From positions 164,501-228,500 of the forward strand of contig JAPWKE010000002.1 in assembly GCA_028283655.1 (NCBI GenBank): a stretch of 64,000 bases of DNA. The letters run 5' to 3'. Position 1 is the first letter of the stretch, and each line of letters starts with the position of its first letter. Of this stretch, positions 32,083 to 40,878 are shown in pieces. The stretch comes from Acidobacteriaceae bacterium. Lineage in GTDB: Bacteria; Acidobacteriota; Terriglobia; Terriglobales; Acidobacteriaceae. A program made the translations under genes and the position numbers. Under the pieces are notes generated by a model. The model searched no databases and had not been told where the DNA came from. It saw only the letters and a program-made list of their open reading frames with translations.

Positions 32083-32703
32083 TTACTGCTCGTTGCGGTC
32101 CTTGTCGCCGTCATGGAAGCTCACCGACCCCGGCAGATCCAGCGCCACCAGGCCAATCTTCGTGCCGCCACTCTTGGCTTCAATCCCCGCAATATGCTGG
32201 TGCTGAGGAGACCCCGCCCGCAGCTCGATCTTGCCGTCGCCCGTCTCGATCACATGCACATGGCCTGAGTTCTTCTCGTCGTTGTCCTTGCACGTCAGCC
32301 CCTGCTCCGTACGCACCGGTGCGCCGATCGTCGTATCGCCCTGGCACTTGATCACCGCACCATACTTCGACAGATCTTTGCGATAGAAAGCCTCTACCTT
32401 GGACGGCACATCTGTCGTTTGATACGCCGCCGCCACCACGCCCAGGTGGAAGTCGCCAAAGTCGAGATTGACGTTGGCGGCCTGCTTGTCCTTGCCATCT
32501 TCATGCACCACGCTCGCGCCCGGATACACGGTAAGGCCAAGGTTCTTCGCCACCTTTGCGTCATCGGTCTTCACATGCACAGAGCCGAACGGCGTACCGA
32601 CATCGACGCTCTCGTTCTTGCCCTCTCCATGCTTGGAGACGTAGCAGCCGGTCAGCGCACTCAGGGATACAGCAGCAAGCAAAGGAAGAACGTAACGAGT
32701 CAT
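32083..32703 (-). CDS. Putative lipoprotein of unknown function
   Basis: 206 residues. Signal sequence TRYVLPLLAAVSLSALTGCY has a lipobox (LTGC) with Cys near residue 19. The mature part has the GLTVYPGASVVHEDGKD strand, a DVPSKVEAFYRKDLSKYGAV helix, and a VIKCQGDTT to GLTCKDNDE pair that could form a disulfide. It resembles DUF4097-poor, lipoprotein-like secreted proteins of Acidobacteria; the role is unknown. I start at ATG 32703, just before the signal. Confidence 0.75.
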   Translation of the reverse strand: MTRYVLPLLAAVSLSALTGCYVSKHGEGKNESVDVGTPFGSVHVKTDDAKVAKNLGLTVYPGASVVHEDGKDKQAANVNLDFGDFHLGVVAAAYQTTDVPSKVEAFYRKDLSKYGAVIKCQGDTTIGAPVRTEQGLTCKDNDEKNSGHVHVIETGDGKIELRAGSPQHQHIAGIEAKSGGTKIGLVALDLPGSVSFHDGDKDRNEQ

Positions 32704-32845
32704 AGCGAAAAACCTCTCCAGGGAAACTTTGTGAAAGAGCATACGCTGGCCTCCGTCAAAAGGTTCCCTGATTCTCCCACCCTGCTTTTCGTCTCCATTT
32801 TCTCGTCCCCACTTTTACCTTCGCTCCAGTCATACCCTCGAGCCA

Positions 32846-33034
32846 CGAACCCCTTTGCGAACTTTGCGCCGAAACTTTGCGTCCTTAGCGTTAATCCGTT
32901 GCCGTTGCCGTTGCCGTTGCCGTTGGAGTAGAGGTGGGCTTCAGCCCACCGTCTCGCCGCACCCACGAAAAAGGGGCTTCAGCCCCGGCCCCTGGCCCCT
33001 GGCCCCTGGCCCCTGAGCCCTGGCCCCTCGGCCC
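32846..33034 (+). repeat. Composite repeat, copy G, with two extra microsatellites
   Basis: The 517-bp gap 32704-33220 has no gene. The copy includes the middle module (TTTGCGAACTTTGCGCCG), five exact CCGTTG hexamers (32896-32925), the double palindrome (32925-32990) and six GGCCCCT-like heptamers (32988-33034). The hexamer count is higher than in copies D and F (three each). Confidence 0.88.
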
Positions 33035-33101
33035 TCCAAACTCCCACCACCTCAAAAACCACCGTTCATCTCCCTGATAACCAAAGCGCGGCGCAAGACT
33101 G

Positions 33102-33107
33102 TACACT
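33102..33107 (+). promoter_or_regulatory. -10-like box of tkt
   Basis: TACACT, about 113 nt upstream of the tkt ATG. Here a long leader follows, including the palindrome GTTCGCC-ATG-GGCGAAC (33124-33140). Confidence 0.4.
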
Positions 33108-33220
33108 GAACGTCAGCAGTGGCGTTCGCCATGGGCGAACCTGCAGGCGAGGCATCGTCTCCCGCTGCTCCTGTTTCTTGTCTAAAACCCTTAGAAACCG
33201 ACAGAAGGACTCCAAAGCGC

Positions 33221-35215
33221 ATGAGCGAACTTTCGCAACAGGAACTTGATCAGCTTTCCATCAACACCCTCCGGCTTCTCGCCGTCGACCAGGTACAGAA
33301 GGCCAACAGCGGCCATCCCGGCGCGCCCCTCGGCTGCGCCCCCATTGCCTACCTCCTCTTTCATAAGTTCATGAAGTACAACCCGAAGGAGTCGCTCTGG
33401 AGCGACCGTGACCGCTTCGTTCTCTCGAACGGCCATGCTTCGGCGCTGCTCTACGGCACGCTCCACCTCGCGGGTTTCAAGGTCTCCATGGACGACCTTA
33501 AGCAGTTCCGCCAGTGGGGTTCCATCACCCCCGGCCATCCCGAGTCTCACGAGACCGACGGCGTCGAAGTCACCACTGGCCCCCTCGGCCAGGGCTTCGC
33601 TGAAGCCGTTGGCCTCGCCATCGCCGAAAAGCACCAGGGCGCTGTCTACAACAACGACAAGTACAAGATCGTCGACCACTACACCTACGTCCTCTGCGGC
33701 GACGGCTGCCTGATGGAAGGCATCTCGCACGAAGCGTCCTCGCTCGCTGGCACCCTCAAGCTCAACAAGCTGATCGTGCTCTACGACGACAACCTCATCT
33801 CGCTCGACGGCCCCACCGACCTCTCCTACACCGAAGACGTCACCAAGCGCTTCGAAGCCTACGGCTGGCACGTTGAGTTTGTCGCCGACGGCAACGACCT
33901 CGATGCCATCTCCAAGGCCATCGAAGCCGGTAAGTCGCAGAAGGAAAAGCCCACCCTCATTCGCGTCCGCACCGTCATCGGTTACGGCGCACCCAAGGCA
34001 GGCACCAAGTCCGTCCACGGTGAGCCCCTCGGTGTCGAAGGCACCAAGGCGGCCAAGACCTTCTTCGGCTTCGACCCCGAACAGAGCTTCGTCGTTCCCG
34101 ATGCTGCCCTCACCAACTGGCGCAAGGCGGAAGAGAAGGGCGCAAAGGCTGTTGCCGAATGGCACGAGCGTTTTGACGCTTACAAGAAGGACTTCCCCGA
34201 ACTCGCCGCCCAGTACTCGCGCACCTCGGAAGAGAAGCTTCCCGAAGGCTGGGAAAAGGCTCTGCCGGTCTTCCCGACCGACAAGGGCGTTGCCACCCGT
34301 AACGCCGGCCAGGTCGTGCTGAACAAGCTCGGCGCGGTTCTGCCGGAGCTCTTCGGCGGCGCGGCGGATCTCACCTCGTCCACGAAGACCATCTTCAAGG
34401 ACTCCGAGAACTTCCACGACGACCCCAAGGGCCGCAACGTCTTCTTCGGCGTCCGCGAGTTCGGCATGATGGCTGCGGTCAACGGAATCTCCGCCCACGG
34501 CGGTCTCTTCCCCTTCGGCTCCACCTTCTTCACCTTCTCGGACTACTGCCGTTCGGCGCTCCGCATGGGTGCGCTGCAGCACTCGCGTTCGCTCTACATC
34601 TTCACTCATGACTCCGTCGGCCTGGGCGAAGACGGCCCCACCCACCAGCCCGTCGAGCACCTCTCCGCTCTCCGTGTCATCCCCGAACTCACCGACTTCC
34701 GCCCCGCGGACGCCAACGAGACTTCGGCCGCATGGGGCCTCGCGATGGAGCGTGGCGGACCGGCCTGGATGGCTCTCTCCCGTCAGGACCTCCCGGTCCT
34801 CGATGAGAGCAAGTACAAGGTCTTCGCAGGCGTTCGCAAGGGTGCGTACATCCTCGAGAACTACGGCACGGATCTCGTCCTCGTTGCCACCGGTTCGGAA
34901 GTTGAAGTCATCCTGAAGGCTGCAACGGAGCTGAAGGCCGCCGGTATCGGCGTCACCGTCGTCTCCATGCCCAGCTTCAAGATCTTCGAAGAGCAGACCG
35001 CAGAGTACAAGGACTCGATCTTCCCCAAGACCACGAAGGTGATCTCGGTGGAAGCGGCAGCCACACAGTCCTGGTACAAGTACGTCGGCCGCGACGGCTA
35101 CGCGATCGGCATCGACCGCTTCGGTGCTTCGGCTCCCGGTCCGCTGGTTCTCGAAAAGCTCGGCATCTCCGTCGCCCACGTTGTGGAAGTGGCGAAGAAG
35201 CTCACCGGCAAGTAA
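33221..35215 (+). CDS. tkt: Transketolase
   Basis: 664 residues. It transfers two-carbon units between sugar phosphates with thiamine diphosphate. Seen are NSGHPGAPLG, LSNGHASALLYG, the cofactor-binding GDGCLMEGISHEASSLAG, DSVGLGEDGPTHQPVEHL, and VATGSEVEVIL in the C-terminal domain. ATG 33221 (MSELSQQEL) is chosen; the upstream in-frame ATG 33119 would add 34 unlikely residues. rpiA of the same pathway lies 372 bp downstream, with a terminator and a repeat between them. Confidence 0.96.
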   Translation: MSELSQQELDQLSINTLRLLAVDQVQKANSGHPGAPLGCAPIAYLLFHKFMKYNPKESLWSDRDRFVLSNGHASALLYGTLHLAGFKVSMDDLKQFRQWGSITPGHPESHETDGVEVTTGPLGQGFAEAVGLAIAEKHQGAVYNNDKYKIVDHYTYVLCGDGCLMEGISHEASSLAGTLKLNKLIVLYDDNLISLDGPTDLSYTEDVTKRFEAYGWHVEFVADGNDLDAISKAIEAGKSQKEKPTLIRVRTVIGYGAPKAGTKSVHGEPLGVEGTKAAKTFFGFDPEQSFVVPDAALTNWRKAEEKGAKAVAEWHERFDAYKKDFPELAAQYSRTSEEKLPEGWEKALPVFPTDKGVATRNAGQVVLNKLGAVLPELFGGAADLTSSTKTIFKDSENFHDDPKGRNVFFGVREFGMMAAVNGISAHGGLFPFGSTFFTFSDYCRSALRMGALQHSRSLYIFTHDSVGLGEDGPTHQPVEHLSALRVIPELTDFRPADANETSAAWGLAMERGGPAWMALSRQDLPVLDESKYKVFAGVRKGAYILENYGTDLVLVATGSEVEVILKAATELKAAGIGVTVVSMPSFKIFEEQTAEYKDSIFPKTTKVISVEAAATQSWYKYVGRDGYAIGIDRFGASAPGPLVLEKLGISVAHVVEVAKKLTGK

Positions 35216-35300
35216 CCCCTCATCCCTGTACCTGCAAGGATTTAGGGCACAGGGTGTAGCAAGCAAACGCGCTCCGCACCAATGTGCAGCGCAGATTCAC

Positions 35301-35332
35301 AAAGAGCGAGCGGCTTCGGCCGCTCGCTCTTT
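35301..35332 (+). terminator. Terminator of tkt
   Basis: 14-bp stem AAAGAGCGAGCGGC/GCCGCTCGCTCTTT with a TTCG loop, followed by GTTTT. Confidence 0.85.
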
Positions 35333-35390
35333 GTTTTCACCGCCACGTACTTCTGCTGATCTCGACACTGCACCCCGTCACTCATCTCCG

Positions 35391-35530
35391 GTTTGTCATC
35401 CCGAGCGCAGCCGACGGGGGCCTGTGTCGCCAGCCGCGCCACTCAAGCCCGCGAGCCACGAAACCCTTCGCGAACTTCGCGTTAATCCGTTGCCGTCCCG
35501 CGCCGCCACAAAGGGGCTTCAGCCCCGGCC
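35391..35530 (+). repeat. Composite repeat, copy H, with first palindrome deleted
   Basis: The left module (GTCATCCCGAGCGCAGCCGA) and a shortened middle module are present. The CCGTTGCCGT segment joins directly to CCCGCGCCGCC and the second palindrome (GGGGCTTCAGCCCC). The first palindrome is missing exactly between two CCGT repeats, so a deletion by recombination is the simplest origin. Confidence 0.75.
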
Positions 35531-35573
35531 GCATCCTGCCCCCGCAAACCCCTACACCCCGCGCCCGAAACCC

Positions 35574-35579
35574 TATACC
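35574..35579 (+). promoter_or_regulatory. -10-like box of rpiA
   Basis: TATACC 8 nt before the rpiA ATG. Confidence 0.4.
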
Positions 35580-35587
35580 CTGTCTCT

Positions 35588-36268
35588 ATGACGCAGGACG
35601 AAGCAAAGACACTCGTAGGCAAACGCGCAGCGGCGATGGTCGAAGACGGCATGGCCGTCGGTCTCGGCACCGGAACAACCTCCGTGCAGTTCATCAAGGC
35701 TCTCGGCGAACGCGTGCAGCAAGGCCTCAAGATCCGCTGCGTCGCCTCCAGTGAATCCAGCGCCGACCTCGGTCGCTCCCTCGGCATGGACGTCACCACG
35801 CTCGAAGATCTCCCCCAGCTCGACCTCTACATCGACGGCGCCGACGAAATCGCCCCCGGCCTCGCGCTCATCAAGGGCGGCGGCGCCGCGCTGCTCCGCG
35901 AAAAGATCGTCGCCAGCGCGGCCAAACGCTTCATCGTCGTCGTGGACGAGTCCAAGATCGTCTCCCAGCTCGGGAAATTCCCGCTCCCCATTGAAGTCGT
36001 CAAGATGGCCCGCTCGCTCGTCGAACTCAAGCTCCAGGCCATCGGACTCAAGCCCACGCTGCGCATGAAGAAGGACGGCTCCGGCCCTCTCCTCACCGAC
36101 GAGCAGAACTACATCCTCGACTGCCACGACGTCATGATCACCGACCCCGAAAAGCTCGCCGCCGAGATTCGTTCCATCGTCGGCGTCGTCGAGCACGGCA
36201 TCTTCCTCGGCATGGCCGAGTACGCCCTCGTTGCAGGCGAAGACGGCGTCCAGGAGTACCACGGCTAA
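35588..36268 (+). CDS. rpiA: Ribose-5-phosphate isomerase A
   Basis: 226 residues. It interconverts ribose-5-phosphate and ribulose-5-phosphate. The phosphate-binding AVGLGTGTTSVQFIKAL, DLYIDGADEIAPGLALIKGGG (with the catalytic Glu in GAALLREK) and VVVDESKIVSQLG are all present. It has no Shine-Dalgarno; TATACC ends 8 nt before the ATG, suggesting near-leaderless translation. It is transcribed separately from tkt and ends at a bidirectional terminator facing htpG. Confidence 0.95.
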   Translation: MTQDEAKTLVGKRAAAMVEDGMAVGLGTGTTSVQFIKALGERVQQGLKIRCVASSESSADLGRSLGMDVTTLEDLPQLDLYIDGADEIAPGLALIKGGGAALLREKIVASAAKRFIVVVDESKIVSQLGKFPLPIEVVKMARSLVELKLQAIGLKPTLRMKKDGSGPLLTDEQNYILDCHDVMITDPEKLAAEIRSIVGVVEHGIFLGMAEYALVAGEDGVQEYHG

Positions 36269-36315
36269 CCCGCCTCAGCTTCAGAAGTAGCAGTGGCTTC
36301 AGGCCTCAGCCTCAC

Positions 36316-36349
36316 GCAAGAACGCCTCCCGTAAGGGAGGCGTTCTTGC
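36316..36349. terminator. Bidirectional terminator between rpiA and htpG
   Basis: 15-bp perfect stem GCAAGAACGCCTCCC with a GTAA loop, lying between the convergent stop codons. Confidence 0.85.
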
Positions 36350-36360
36350 ATCCGGCCGAA

Positions 36361-38244
36361 CTAAATCGACTCGTTCAGCACCCGGTTCAACCGTTGCACA
36401 AACGCCGCAGGGTCCTTCAACGCGACGCCTTCCAGCAACAGCGCCTGGTCAAACAACAGCCACGCGGCATCCTCCACCTTGCTGTCATCCGCCATCAGCT
36501 TACGGATGATCTCGTGGTCAGGGTTCACCTCCAGCGTGGGTTGCATCTCCGGCATGCCGGTCTGTCCCATCGCCTGCATCATCTGCCGCATCCGTGCGCT
36601 CGGCTCGTCCTCATCGGACACAATCACCGAAGGGCTGTCCGCCAGTCGCGACGACGCGCGAACGTCCTTCACCGACTCGCCCAGCGCCGCCTTGATCTTC
36701 TCCAGCAGCGGCTTCAACTCCTCCGCCTTCTCCGGCGCGGACTCATCCTTCAAGTCCTCCGAAGTTGCCGACTTGTTCACCGCCTTGAAGTCGATCTCGC
36801 CATACTTCTCCACCGTCGAGAACACAATCTCGTCGATGTCGTCATCGAGTATCAGCACCTCGATGTCCTTCTTTTTGTAGATCTCCAGCAGCGGCGACTT
36901 CCGCAGCATCGCCTCCGACCCGCCGGAGATGTAATAGAGCGCCTTCTGCTCCGCCTGCATCCGCTCCTTCGCCTCAGCCAGCGACGTCAATCCGTCCACC
37001 TTCGTCGACTTGAATCGCACCAGGTCCAGCAACGCTTCGCGGTTCGCATAATCGCCATACAGACCTTCCTTCAGCGGACGGTTGTACTGCGTAATGAACT
37101 GCGCGTACTTCTCTTTGTCGTTCGTCGCAATCGTCTTCAGCTCGGAGAGAATCTTCTTCACGCTCGCCGTCTTGATGCTCGTCAGCACCTTGTTCTGCTG
37201 CAGAATCTCGCGCGACACATTCAGCGGCAGGTCTTCCGAATCGATGATGCCGCGCACAAAGCGCAGGTACTGCGGCAGCAGGTCCTTCGCATCATCCAGG
37301 ATGAAGACGCGCTTCACATACAGCTTCACGCCGCCCTTGTAATCCGCCTGGTAAAGGTCCAGCGGTGCCTTCGCCGGAACGTAGAACAGCGTCGTGTACT
37401 CCAGCGTGCCTTCCGCATGGGTGTGGAACCAGAACAGCGGGTCTTCCCAGTCACCGGTCAGCGACTTGTACAGCTCCTTGTAATCCTCGTCCTTCAGCTC
37501 TGACTTCGACCGCCGCCACATCGCGCTCGCCGCGTTCACCTGCTCGGTCGTGCGCGTCTTCACGGACTCTTTCTTCTCTTCGTCCCAATCGCTCTTGTCG
37601 TACGTCAGAAAGATCGGGAACGCGATGTGGTTGGAGTACTTCTTCACGATCTCCTGCAGCCGCCATCCGTTGGCATACTGCGCGCCCTCGTCGTTGAAGT
37701 GGATCAGCACCGTCGTGCCCGCGTTCTCGCGAGCCTCCGCTCCGCTTACCTCTTCAATCTCGAAGCCCGTCTTGCCATCGCTCGTCCACTTCCAGGTCGT
37801 CTCCTCGCCAGCCTTGCGCGAGAACACCTCGACCTGATCGGCGACCATGAACACCGAGTAGAACCCGACGCCAAACTGCCCAATCAGGTTCGAGTCCTTC
37901 TTCGCATCGCCCGAAAGCTGCGACAGAAAGTTCTTCGTTCCCGACCGCGCAATCGTACCCAGGTGCGCGACGAGATCTTCCTCGTTCATGCCCACGCCCG
38001 TATCGGAAAGCTTGAGCGTCTTGGCGGCTTCATCCAGCTCCAGATCAATACGCGGCGCGGCAATGCCACGCCCCACCATCGCCTTGTACGTCTCATCGGT
38101 CAAGCTCAGATGCCGCAGCTTATCCAGCGCATCCGACGAGTTGGACACCAGTTCGCGAAGAAAAATCTCCGGGTGAGAGTACAGCGAATGAACGATCAGC
38201 TGAAGCAGCTGCGAGACTTCGGTTTGAAATTCCTGTTTCGACAT
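36361..38244 (-). CDS. htpG: Chaperone HtpG (Hsp90 family)
   Basis: 627 residues. The N-terminal ATPase domain has the GHKL motifs ELVSNSSDALDKLR, LSDTGVGMNEEDL and GQFGVGFYS. The middle domain has the FWFHTHAEG and KLYVKRVFI segments, and a C-terminal dimerisation domain follows. Residues 510-560 (SATSEDLKDESAPEKAEEL) form an acidic linker. It helps to fold client proteins in the cytoplasm under stress. The upstream TAATAG ends 8 nt before the ATG; no CIRCE element or heat-shock box was recognised. Confidence 0.96.
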   Translation of the reverse strand: MSKQEFQTEVSQLLQLIVHSLYSHPEIFLRELVSNSSDALDKLRHLSLTDETYKAMVGRGIAAPRIDLELDEAAKTLKLSDTGVGMNEEDLVAHLGTIARSGTKNFLSQLSGDAKKDSNLIGQFGVGFYSVFMVADQVEVFSRKAGEETTWKWTSDGKTGFEIEEVSGAEARENAGTTVLIHFNDEGAQYANGWRLQEIVKKYSNHIAFPIFLTYDKSDWDEEKKESVKTRTTEQVNAASAMWRRSKSELKDEDYKELYKSLTGDWEDPLFWFHTHAEGTLEYTTLFYVPAKAPLDLYQADYKGGVKLYVKRVFILDDAKDLLPQYLRFVRGIIDSEDLPLNVSREILQQNKVLTSIKTASVKKILSELKTIATNDKEKYAQFITQYNRPLKEGLYGDYANREALLDLVRFKSTKVDGLTSLAEAKERMQAEQKALYYISGGSEAMLRKSPLLEIYKKKDIEVLILDDDIDEIVFSTVEKYGEIDFKAVNKSATSEDLKDESAPEKAEELKPLLEKIKAALGESVKDVRASSRLADSPSVIVSDEDEPSARMRQMMQAMGQTGMPEMQPTLEVNPDHEIIRKLMADDSKVEDAAWLLFDQALLLEGVALKDPAAFVQRLNRVLNESI

Positions 38245-38360
38245 ATCACTGCCTATTATTCCTGAAACCAGCGCCAGACTAAAGCCGTCACACCAACCGA
38301 ACAGCGCCCGCCCATGAGGCCGCCAACACTAAGAGCTACATAGGAATAACGCAACCCCAG

Positions 38361-38389
38361 CTAATTAGGACTATAATAGTCGTAATTAG
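38361..38389 (+). promoter_or_regulatory. 29-bp palindrome over the -10 box of the siderophore-receptor unit
   Basis: CTAATTAGGACTAT, then A, then ATAGTCGTAATTAG (one mismatch in 14 pairs). TATAAT at 38372-38377 is at its centre. A repressor bound here would block RNA polymerase. The AT-rich TTAGG/TAA form is reminiscent of metal-dependent repressors such as DtxR/IdeR; this is inference. Confidence 0.65.
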
Positions 38390-38408
38390 TTCGGAGGTCT
38401 CGTTTCAA

Positions 38409-40851
38409 ATGTTTGCCCCTGCTGTTCCGCTTCTCTTTCTCCTTCTCGGAGGCTCCCCTCTTGCTGCTTCTGCTGTTCCCGCTCCTGGCACGCCCCGCGC
38501 TCACTTGAGCGGCTTTGTCAGTGATGCCTCTGGTGCTGGCGTTCCCAACGCCGCCATCACCCTTGAAACCCAGGACGGCCAAAACGTCGCCGCCACCGTC
38601 TCCGACGCAACCGGCCACTATCGGCTTGAGTTCACCGTCCGCGCCGGAGTTCACTACAGCGAGCGCGTCATCGCAAAGGGCTTCCACACCTCCGTGCAGC
38701 AGGACGTTCCGCTTCTCGAAGGCGTAGATCGTGTCAACGACATTCATCTCAGCATCGGCTCCGCCTCGGAGACCGTCACCGTAACCCCTACGGAGTCCAA
38801 GGGCAACGGCGAGCTCGGCACCGTCGCGCAGGCAGGCATCCTCGGCACCCTCAGCCTCGACGAGATGCCGTACTCTGCCACCAGCTATACCTCGCAGATC
38901 GTCCTCGACCAGCAGGCCCAGACCGTCTCCGACGTCCTCCGCAACGAGGTCGGCATTCAGGAAGGCAACGGCCGCTACTCTGAGAACCAGTACCTCACCC
39001 TCCGCGGCTTCACCCTCGAAGTTGGCCAGGCGCTGTACAACGGCATCCCCGGCCTCGTCGACGCGCGCAGCCCGTCGATTGAAAACATCGACCGCTTCGA
39101 AATCTTCAAGGGCCCCAGCTCCTTCCTCAACGGGGCCAGTCCCTACGGCGCTCCCGGCGGCACCGTCAACATGGTCACCAAGCGTGCCGGCGAGCAGCCG
39201 TACTACCGCTTCGACGGCGGCTACTCCTCAAACAGCGAGAAGGAAGGTCACATCGACCTCGGCCGCCGCTTCTTCGCCAACAACGCTCTCGGCGTCCGCG
39301 TCACTCTCGGCGGCCGCGCAGGCAACACGCCCATCGACAACCAGGCAGAGAACGTCGCCGACGGCGCCATCGGCCTCGACTACCGTGGTAAGAAGTGGCA
39401 CGGCAGCTTCGACCTCAGTGATGAAGCCCGCAGCATGTTGGGCTCGCGCGACGCCATCTACTTTGACTACGTCACAGGCAACGTCCCCCAGGCTCCCAAG
39501 CTGACGTAACAACATCTTCGACCACTCTTCGACCTACACGCACCACCAGCTTTCTCTGCTGGCCAAGGGCGACTACAGCCTCACCGACAACGTGCAGATC
39601 TTCGGCGCCTATGGCTATGCGCACGGCATCGAGTCCTACACCGGTCCCGGCCTCAGCTACCTCGAAAACGAGCAGGGCGACGCCACCGTCTACAACCTGC
39701 CCGACACCTCAGACATGCACACCAGCGTCGGTCGCGTCGGCGCCCACATCACTGCAAAGACCGGCCCCGTCCGCAACGAGATCACCGTCAACGGCGATTA
39801 TCTGCAGATCCTCGCTGGCTACTTTTACGAGTACGGCGACTCGTACAGCACGAACATCTACCACCCCATCGCGCTCACGCCGCTTGTTCCCAAGGTCGCT
39901 GGCCTCAAGAACATCCCCAACACCAACCTCAACCGTCTTTCGAGCGTCGCGATCGCAGACGTTGCCACCGCCTTCAACGGCAAGCTCATCGTCATCGGCG
40001 GCGTGCGTGGGCAGTGGGTCGGGGAGAAGGAGTACTTCTCCGAGATCGATCGCGGATCCAACAACACTCCCGTCGGCGTAGCCTGCACGGAAAACTGCAG
40101 CTACAACAAGGGCGTCGCCAGCCCGTCCATCGCAGCCATGTACCACCTGCCCAAGGGCTTCTCGGTCTACGGCAACTTCATGCAGGACCTCCAGCAAGGG
40201 CCCACCGCTCCCGATGGATCGGCCAACCAGAGCCAGGTCTTCGCTCCCTACGTCGCTAAGCAGGAGGAGGTCGGAGCCAAGTACGAGCACGGCTCGCTGC
40301 TCGCCACCGCCGCCCTCTTCCAGATCACCGAACCCAACGGCGTCCTCAACCCCACGACGAACCTCTACGCCGTAAACGGTGACCAGCGCAATCGTGGCCT
40401 CGAGCTCGAAGTCTCCGGCAACATCGTGCCCAGCATCCGTGTGAACGGCGGCATCAGCTTCATCGACGCCCGCCAGAGGAACACCGGCGTCACCTTCGAG
40501 AACGACTCCAACGACACCGGCGGTACCGACGGCAAGCGCGCCCAGGGCATCCCCGGAACGCAGAGCAACCTCAACGTCGAGTGGACCGTCCCGAAGCTCC
40601 GTTCGCTCAACCTCGACGCTCGCGTCGTGGCCTCCAACGGCCAGTGGGGCGATACCGCCGAGCAGCTCCGCATCCCCGCCTGGGCACGCCTCGACATTGG
40701 CGGACGCTATCAGATCAAGACGAAGTATCCTATCGATCTTCGTGTGAACATCGACAACGTCACCGGCAACAACTACTACGAGTCCGGCCTGCTCGGTCTT
40801 AGCCTCGGCGCTCCTCGCGCCCTGCGCATCTCCTCCGGCATCCACTTCTAA
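38409..40851 (+). pseudogene. TonB-dependent siderophore receptor, single-base frameshift
   Basis: The frame from ATG 38409 encodes a signal peptide, a carboxypeptidase-regulatory-like domain (residues 30-115), a plug domain (VSDVLRNEVGIQEGNGRYSE, then GFTLEVGQALYNGIPGL) and the start of the barrel. It stops at TAA 39507 after 366 residues. The next frame continues without a gap from 39505 (NNIFDHSSTYTHH) to the C-terminal aromatic ALRISSGIHF at 40849. Deleting one base in ACGTAAC (39504-39510) gives a full receptor of about 813 residues. GGAGGT lies about 10 nt before the ATG. It is followed by the PepSY gene, with an operator palindrome upstream. Confidence 0.85.
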
Positions 40852-40878
40852 ACCCCACAGAGAGCAGAGCACCCAACC

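Noticed and set aside
33191-35266. 691-codon reading frame antisense to transketolase
   Set aside because: It mirrors tkt codons, is rich in Glu/Asp/Val/Gly, and has no recognisable domain or start signal.
35216-35290. tRNA or small RNA after tkt
   Set aside because: No cloverleaf or conserved TTCGANNC arm was found; the segment contains short GGGTGTAGGG-type repeats only.
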